From contig SLNM01000048.1 of NCBI GenBank assembly GCA_007133055.1, positions 1-10,309 of the forward strand: a stretch of 10,309 nt of DNA. The letters are read 5' to 3'. The first letter of the stretch is position 1. Each line of letters starts with the position of its first letter. The notes beneath the pieces were generated by a model. The model saw only the letters and a program-made list of their open reading frames with translations. It did not search any database and was not told the DNA's origin. This DNA is from Lentisphaeria bacterium (GTDB lineage Bacteria; Verrucomicrobiota; Lentisphaeria; Oligosphaerales; PUNB01). Position numbers and translations under genes: made by a program. Of this stretch, positions 6,693 to 10,309 are shown piece after piece.

Positions 6693-7547
6693 ATGTCTGC
6701 AAATCTCACAGTGACAAGCACGGTTGCGGCCATGCAAGAAATGTCGCTGGGCTGGCGGCGCTCCGGTCTGCGGGTTGGTTTGGTGCCGACGATGGGAGCT
6801 TTGCACGGTGGGCACCTGGCTCTGATTCGTCGTGCAGACGAACTTTCCGACCGGGTGGTGGTCAGTATCTTTGTCAACCCTTCCCAGTTTGGCGAGCACG
6901 AGGATTATTCGTCCTATCCCCGTGATCTCGGGGGTGACCTTCGCGCTTGCCGGGCGCATGGTGTGGCGGCAGTTTTTGCGCCGCCGCCCGAAGAGATGTA
7001 TGCGCCCGACTTTTCGACCTGGGTAACGGAGGAGGCTTTGTCGCGCCCGCTGTGCGGGAAGTTTCGCCCCGGCCATTTTCGCGGCGTGGCGACGGTGGTG
7101 GTCAAGCTGTTTAACGCGGTGCAGCCGGAGGTGGCGTTATTCGGCCAGAAAGACATCCAGCAGGCGCTGGTGCTGGAGCGGGTGGTTCGCGATCTGAATC
7201 TGCCGGTAGGCTTGGAGATGCTGCCCATTGTGCGCGAGGGTGACGGCCTGGCCATGAGTTCGCGCAACTGTGGCTTGAGCGCCGACCAACGTCGGCGGGC
7301 GACCTCGATTTTTCAGGGATTGGAGTCGGCCCGGCATCAGTTTGCCGAGGGCGAGCGAGCGGCGGCGGTACTGACGGCCATTGTGTCGGAGAAAGTTCGG
7401 ATGGCCGGCGGCAGGATTGAGTATGCGGAGGCGCGTTCGCGTGAGAATCTGGAGATGCTGGCGACGATTGACCGGCCGGCGGTGCTGGCGGTGGCCGCAT
7501 GGTTTGGTCAGGTTCGATTGATTGACAATTGTCTGCTGTTTCCGTGA
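6693..7547 (+). CDS. panC: Pantothenate synthetase (pantoate--beta-alanine ligase)
   Basis: A 284-residue cytosolic enzyme that adenylates pantoate with ATP and joins it to beta-alanine, the last step of pantothenate (coenzyme A precursor) synthesis. It has the nucleotidyltransferase alpha/beta fold. Motifs: PTMGALHGGH (32-41) with the HxGH signature; FVNPSQF (60-66) for pantoate; LCGKFRPGHFRGV (120-132); GQKDIQQ (151-157), where the family more often has GEKDYQQ; and REGDGLAMSSRN (181-192), the KMSKS-equivalent loop. Length matches the usual 280 or so. The start at 6693 follows a good ribosome site and gives a normal N-terminus. No panB or panD is in view. A 61-bp gap separates it from mlaE on the same strand, so co-transcription with the lipid-transport genes is possible. 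Confidence 0.95.
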   Translation: MSANLTVTSTVAAMQEMSLGWRRSGLRVGLVPTMGALHGGHLALIRRADELSDRVVVSIFVNPSQFGEHEDYSSYPRDLGGDLRACRAHGVAAVFAPPPEEMYAPDFSTWVTEEALSRPLCGKFRPGHFRGVATVVVKLFNAVQPEVALFGQKDIQQALVLERVVRDLNLPVGLEMLPIVREGDGLAMSSRNCGLSADQRRRATSIFQGLESARHQFAEGERAAAVLTAIVSEKVRMAGGRIEYAEARSRENLEMLATIDRPAVLAVAAWFGQVRLIDNCLLFP

Positions 7548-7608
7548 AAACCGCCGGGGGGATTGCTAACAGCCAAGTATTCATTATCTTACTTGTCGAG
7601 GTTCTTAC

Positions 7609-8412
7609 ATGCAATATTTTCAGCCTGAATACTGGCCTCCTGCGGACAACTTTGTCGAGAAGCTCGGGCGGCGTCTGCTGTTGTTTTTACGGGACGCCGG
7701 CAATGCACTGTTGATAACCGGCGAGGCATTTTGGTGTTTGAAGGATGTGTGGTGGCGGCGGCGCGAGGTTGTCCGCCAGCTTTTCAACTGCGGCATACGC
7801 AGTTTTGGCGTCGTTACCTTGGTGGCGATGTTCAACGGCATGATTCTGGCTTTGCAGGCCGGTTTGGTTTTAAAGATGTACAATCAGGAGGTTCAGGTCG
7901 GCAATCTGGTTTCTCAGACCATCGTACGTGAGATGGGTCCTTTCATGACCGCGCTGATTCTTGCCGCCAGCGTGGGTTCGGCGATTGCCGCGCAGATCGG
8001 CACCATGCAGGTTTCCGACGAGATTGCGGCTTTGCATGTGATGTCGGTGAATCCGGCCAGTTTTCTGGTCATGCCCCGGCTGGTAGCGTTCATGGTAATG
8101 GCTCCGGTTCTTACTGTGTACTCCAATCTGGTGGGGGTGTCGGGGGGGATGCTGGTGGCCTATACCCAGCTCGGGGTTACCCCCCGGGCCTACTATGACA
8201 ATGCCATGATGTTCCTTAGCAACAAGGAGCTGTATGTGGGGTTGCTCAAGGCCTGGGTGTTCGGCATCATCATTGTCGGCGTGGCCAGTTATCAGGGGTT
8301 AACCACCACCAATGGCGCCATGGGGGTGGGTCGGGCGACCCGGGCGACGGTGGTGCATTCGTTTCTGCTGATCCTGATCTGCGGTTATATTGTCACACGG
8401 ATTTTCTACTGA
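7609..8412 (+). CDS. mlaE: MlaE-type ABC permease for lipid transport
   Basis: A 267-residue inner-membrane permease (DUF140/MlaE family) that, as a dimer with MlaF and an MlaD ring, moves phospholipid between the inner and outer membranes. An amphipathic N-terminal region (about 15-55) is followed by hydrophobic segments at about 66-88, 110-130, 150-185, 208-230 and 247-264. The conserved core TIVREMGPFMTALILA (104-119) leads into SAIAAQIGTM (124-133) and then DEIAALHVM (137-145), the coupling region. The family's usual G-R-V-G here reads A-S-V-G (120-123). GAGG lies 7 nt before the ATG. The stop overlaps the mlaF start (TGATG). A weak TTGCTA-16-TATCTT box (7563-7590) could be an internal promoter, but the genes may simply follow panC in one transcript. 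Confidence 0.93.
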   Translation: MQYFQPEYWPPADNFVEKLGRRLLLFLRDAGNALLITGEAFWCLKDVWWRRREVVRQLFNCGIRSFGVVTLVAMFNGMILALQAGLVLKMYNQEVQVGNLVSQTIVREMGPFMTALILAASVGSAIAAQIGTMQVSDEIAALHVMSVNPASFLVMPRLVAFMVMAPVLTVYSNLVGVSGGMLVAYTQLGVTPRAYYDNAMMFLSNKELYVGLLKAWVFGIIIVGVASYQGLTTTNGAMGVGRATRATVVHSFLLILICGYIVTRIFY

Positions 8413-9185
8413 TGCTGGAGTTGCGGAACATACGCAAGACCCTGGCCGGCAAAACAGTTCTGGACCAACTGTCGCTCCAGGTCGAACGTGGTCGGACCTT
8501 GGTTATCGTGGGCTCCAGCGGCGCCGGCAAGAGTGTGGCGCTACAGCACATGATTGGCCTGATGAAGCCGGATTCCGGCGAGGTTCTGGTGGACGGACGG
8601 CCTTTGCATAGCGCCCGCGGCCGGGCTTTGTCGGAATTGCGTCGCAGTTTCGGCATGCTGTTTCAGGGCGGCGCGCTGATCAACTGGATGAATGTGTTTG
8701 ACAACGTTGCTCTGCCGCTGCGCGAGCGCGGTGGTATTGGCGAAGAGGAGATCGAGGAGCGGGTACGCCAGGCACTGGCTCTGGTCAACCTGCCCGAGGT
8801 GGAGTCGAAGATGCCGCCGGAACTCTCCGGCGGCATGCTCAGGCGGGCCGGGCTGGCCCGGGCGATCGTTACTCGGCCGCCAATCATCCTCTACGACGAA
8901 CCGACCGCCGGTCTCGATCCGGTGTTGTCGCGCAGCATCGACCAGTTGATTCACAAACTGCAACATGAAATGAATGTCACCTCCGTGGTGGTGACTCATG
9001 ACTTGATCAGCGCCTTCTCGGTTGGCGACCAAGTGGCGCTGCTGCACCAGGGGCGGATTGTCAGCCTCGGCACGCCGCGGCAGTTTCAAGCCGACCCGGA
9101 ACCGCTGGTGCAGAGCTTTATCGAAGCGCAAAGGATGAACCATGTCGAATACGGCGATAGGGAACAAAGGGACATGCCATCATGA
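8412..9185 (+). CDS. mlaF: MlaF-type ABC transporter ATPase
   Basis: The 257-residue cytoplasmic ATPase that powers the MlaE permease. All ABC motifs are intact: Walker A GSSGAGKS (34-41), Q-loop Gln 85 in GMLFQGGAL, signature LSGGM (138-142) followed by LRRAGLARAI, Walker B IILYDEPTAGLDP (158-170), and H-loop His 196 in VVVTHD. FQGGALINWMNVFDNVALPL is the characteristic MlaF/Ttg2A stretch, where the ATPase meets the permease coupling helix. The C-terminal tail (about 225-257) includes the region which in E. coli MlaF contributes to dimer contacts. Translation is probably coupled to mlaE through the TGATG overlap, as its own ribosome site is weak, and to mlaD through ATGA at the 3' end. No MlaB (STAS) gene is present in the visible part of the operon. 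Confidence 0.94.
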   Translation: MLELRNIRKTLAGKTVLDQLSLQVERGRTLVIVGSSGAGKSVALQHMIGLMKPDSGEVLVDGRPLHSARGRALSELRRSFGMLFQGGALINWMNVFDNVALPLRERGGIGEEEIEERVRQALALVNLPEVESKMPPELSGGMLRRAGLARAIVTRPPIILYDEPTAGLDPVLSRSIDQLIHKLQHEMNVTSVVVTHDLISAFSVGDQVALLHQGRIVSLGTPRQFQADPEPLVQSFIEAQRMNHVEYGDREQRDMPS

Positions 9186-10309
9186 AGCATAAGTTCAGGT
9201 TCAGCGACTATACACTGGAAATGACGGTTGGCGGTATTTTTGTCGGAGCCATGGTCATACTGATTTACTTCACCGTCCTGATGAGTACCGAGAACTGGTT
9301 CCGGCCGAGCTACCGGCGCGAAGTTCGTTTTAACAATGTCAGTGGTCTGCTGTCGGGCGACCATGTTCTGACCCGCGGCATCCGCGTGGGCACGGTTACC
9401 GATCTCAGGCTGATTGAAGATGGGGTTCTGGTCACGTTGACTTTGACCGAAGACCTGCCGATTCGGGAGGGCTACCAGATTGCCATTCGTCCCGGCGCTC
9501 TGCTTGGTGGCCACTATGTGGCAATTGAACTCGGCCCACCCGAGGCCAATCGGCTGCCCGGCGACGCTGTTCTGGAGGGGGAGGACAAGTTCGATCTGAT
9601 GATCGAGGCCGCTGTGCTGCTGGAGGAAATGAGAGGCGACCTCGAGCGTCTGCGGGCGCAGTTGGACGAGGCGGAGACGGTCGATAAGATCGTTGCCTTT
9701 GTCGACAATCTGGAGATGGTCAGCCGGGACATCCGTGAAGGTCGCGGGGTGGTCGGTCGGCTGATTACGGACGAGGAGTTTTATCGCGAGTTCCGCCTGG
9801 CTCTGGACACCATCCGCGAAGTGGGTCGGAATGTGTCTGCGGTGACGGCCCAGGTGGAGCTGGTGGTGGCGGACGCCAGAGCAGGCAAAGGCACGGTCGG
9901 GCGGCTGATTACCGATCCCTCTCTGTATAATGACCTGCAAGCGATAACCAGGAACCTGCGCGAGGGGCAAGGCACAATCGGCAGGCTGATCTTCGACGAA
10001 CAGCTGCACGGGCAAATAGTCGCGATCGGGGACAATATCAGGAATTTCACGGATCACTGGCAAAACGAGGATTCCTCCGGGGCTCTCTTGTTCCGGGACG
10101 GCGGCGAGCTTTTCCGTCAGGTCAGCAGTTCGGTCCGTTCTCTGGCCGAGGTCAGCAGAACCATCTCGCAGGGGGAGGGGTCATTGGGCAAGATTATTCA
10201 TGACGACGAATTGTACCAGCTCTCGGTCAGTATCATGCAGGAGCTGCGCAGTGCCGTTCAGGACTTCCGGGAGCAGAGTGCGGTGGCCACATTTGGCAGT
10301 TTTATTTTC
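9182..10309 (+). CDS. mlaD: MlaD/MCE-domain lipid-binding subunit, 3' end beyond the window
   Basis: The open frame runs from the ATG at 9182 (overlapping the mlaF stop as ATGA) to the last base, giving 376 codons and no stop, so the gene is partial. The protein begins with a short cytoplasmic stretch, one membrane anchor (about 15-34) and a single MCE domain (about 45-118, including GLLSGDHVLTRGIRVGTV and the hydrophobic RPGALLGGHYVAIELG strand pair). Its periplasmic ring would bind and pass phospholipids for the MlaEF pump. A long helical tail, largely coiled-coil-like (about 137-185 and on), carries four copies of a G-x-G-x-x-G-[RK]-[LI]-I-x-D motif at 187-197, 235-245, 262-272 and 331-341, with a degenerate copy near 300. 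This tail is much longer than E. coli MlaD (about 183 residues in total). The last residues read TFGSFIF, which may be close to the true C-terminus. Confidence 0.93.
   Translation, partial: MKHKFRFSDYTLEMTVGGIFVGAMVILIYFTVLMSTENWFRPSYRREVRFNNVSGLLSGDHVLTRGIRVGTVTDLRLIEDGVLVTLTLTEDLPIREGYQIAIRPGALLGGHYVAIELGPPEANRLPGDAVLEGEDKFDLMIEAAVLLEEMRGDLERLRAQLDEAETVDKIVAFVDNLEMVSRDIREGRGVVGRLITDEEFYREFRLALDTIREVGRNVSAVTAQVELVVADARAGKGTVGRLITDPSLYNDLQAITRNLREGQGTIGRLIFDEQLHGQIVAIGDNIRNFTDHWQNEDSSGALLFRDGGELFRQVSSSVRSLAEVSRTISQGEGSLGKIIHDDELYQLSVSIMQELRSAVQDFREQSAVATFGSFIF

Noticed and set aside
9086..10063. Minus-strand open frame (325 codons) opposite mlaF/mlaD
   Set aside because: The plus strand carries an uninterrupted MCE-domain protein through the window end; the minus frame is its shadow.

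Overview
The window is a compact, moderately GC-rich stretch of bacterial chromosome made almost entirely of housekeeping genes. It comes from a diderm (Gram-negative-type) organism, because it carries an outer-membrane lipid-transport (Mla/MCE) operon. LL-diaminopimelate aminotransferase, an MlaD with a long repeat-bearing tail, and three intergenic repeat elements of a kind I associate with Planctomycetota/Lentisphaerota/Kiritimatiellota-type genomes suggest the PVC superphylum. That placement is inference from memory, not a computed result.

Left two thirds, all on the minus strand (read from 6.4 kb down to 0.2 kb): an RbgA/YlqF-type ribosome-assembly GTPase; a FAD-dependent oxidoreductase of unknown substrate; a YbdG-type MscS-family mechanosensitive channel; a trans-type polyprenyl diphosphate synthase whose start overlaps the channel's stop; and an LL-diaminopimelate aminotransferase (DapL). 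A good sigma70-like promoter (TTGCAA-17-TATACT) lies just upstream of the GTPase gene. A hairpin followed by a T tract lies beyond dapL and may end the cluster.

Right third, plus strand: pantothenate synthetase (panC), then mlaE, mlaF and the 5' part of mlaD, which runs off the window end. The mla genes are tightly packed (TGATG and ATGA overlaps) and encode an ABC permease, its ATPase and the membrane-anchored MCE substrate-binding subunit for phospholipid traffic between inner and outer membranes.

The two halves diverge from a roughly 280-bp region (6414-6692) that holds the minus-strand promoter and a perfect 22-bp inverted repeat. A second repeat element built on a 13-bp unit, with an inverted copy, lies between the prenyl synthase and dapL genes. 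A partial REP-like element lies at the left edge. I found no tRNA, rRNA, CRISPR, transposase, phage or defence genes. The window looks like ordinary core genome; the repeats, the MlaD tail and the unassigned oxidoreductase are the parts worth a second look.
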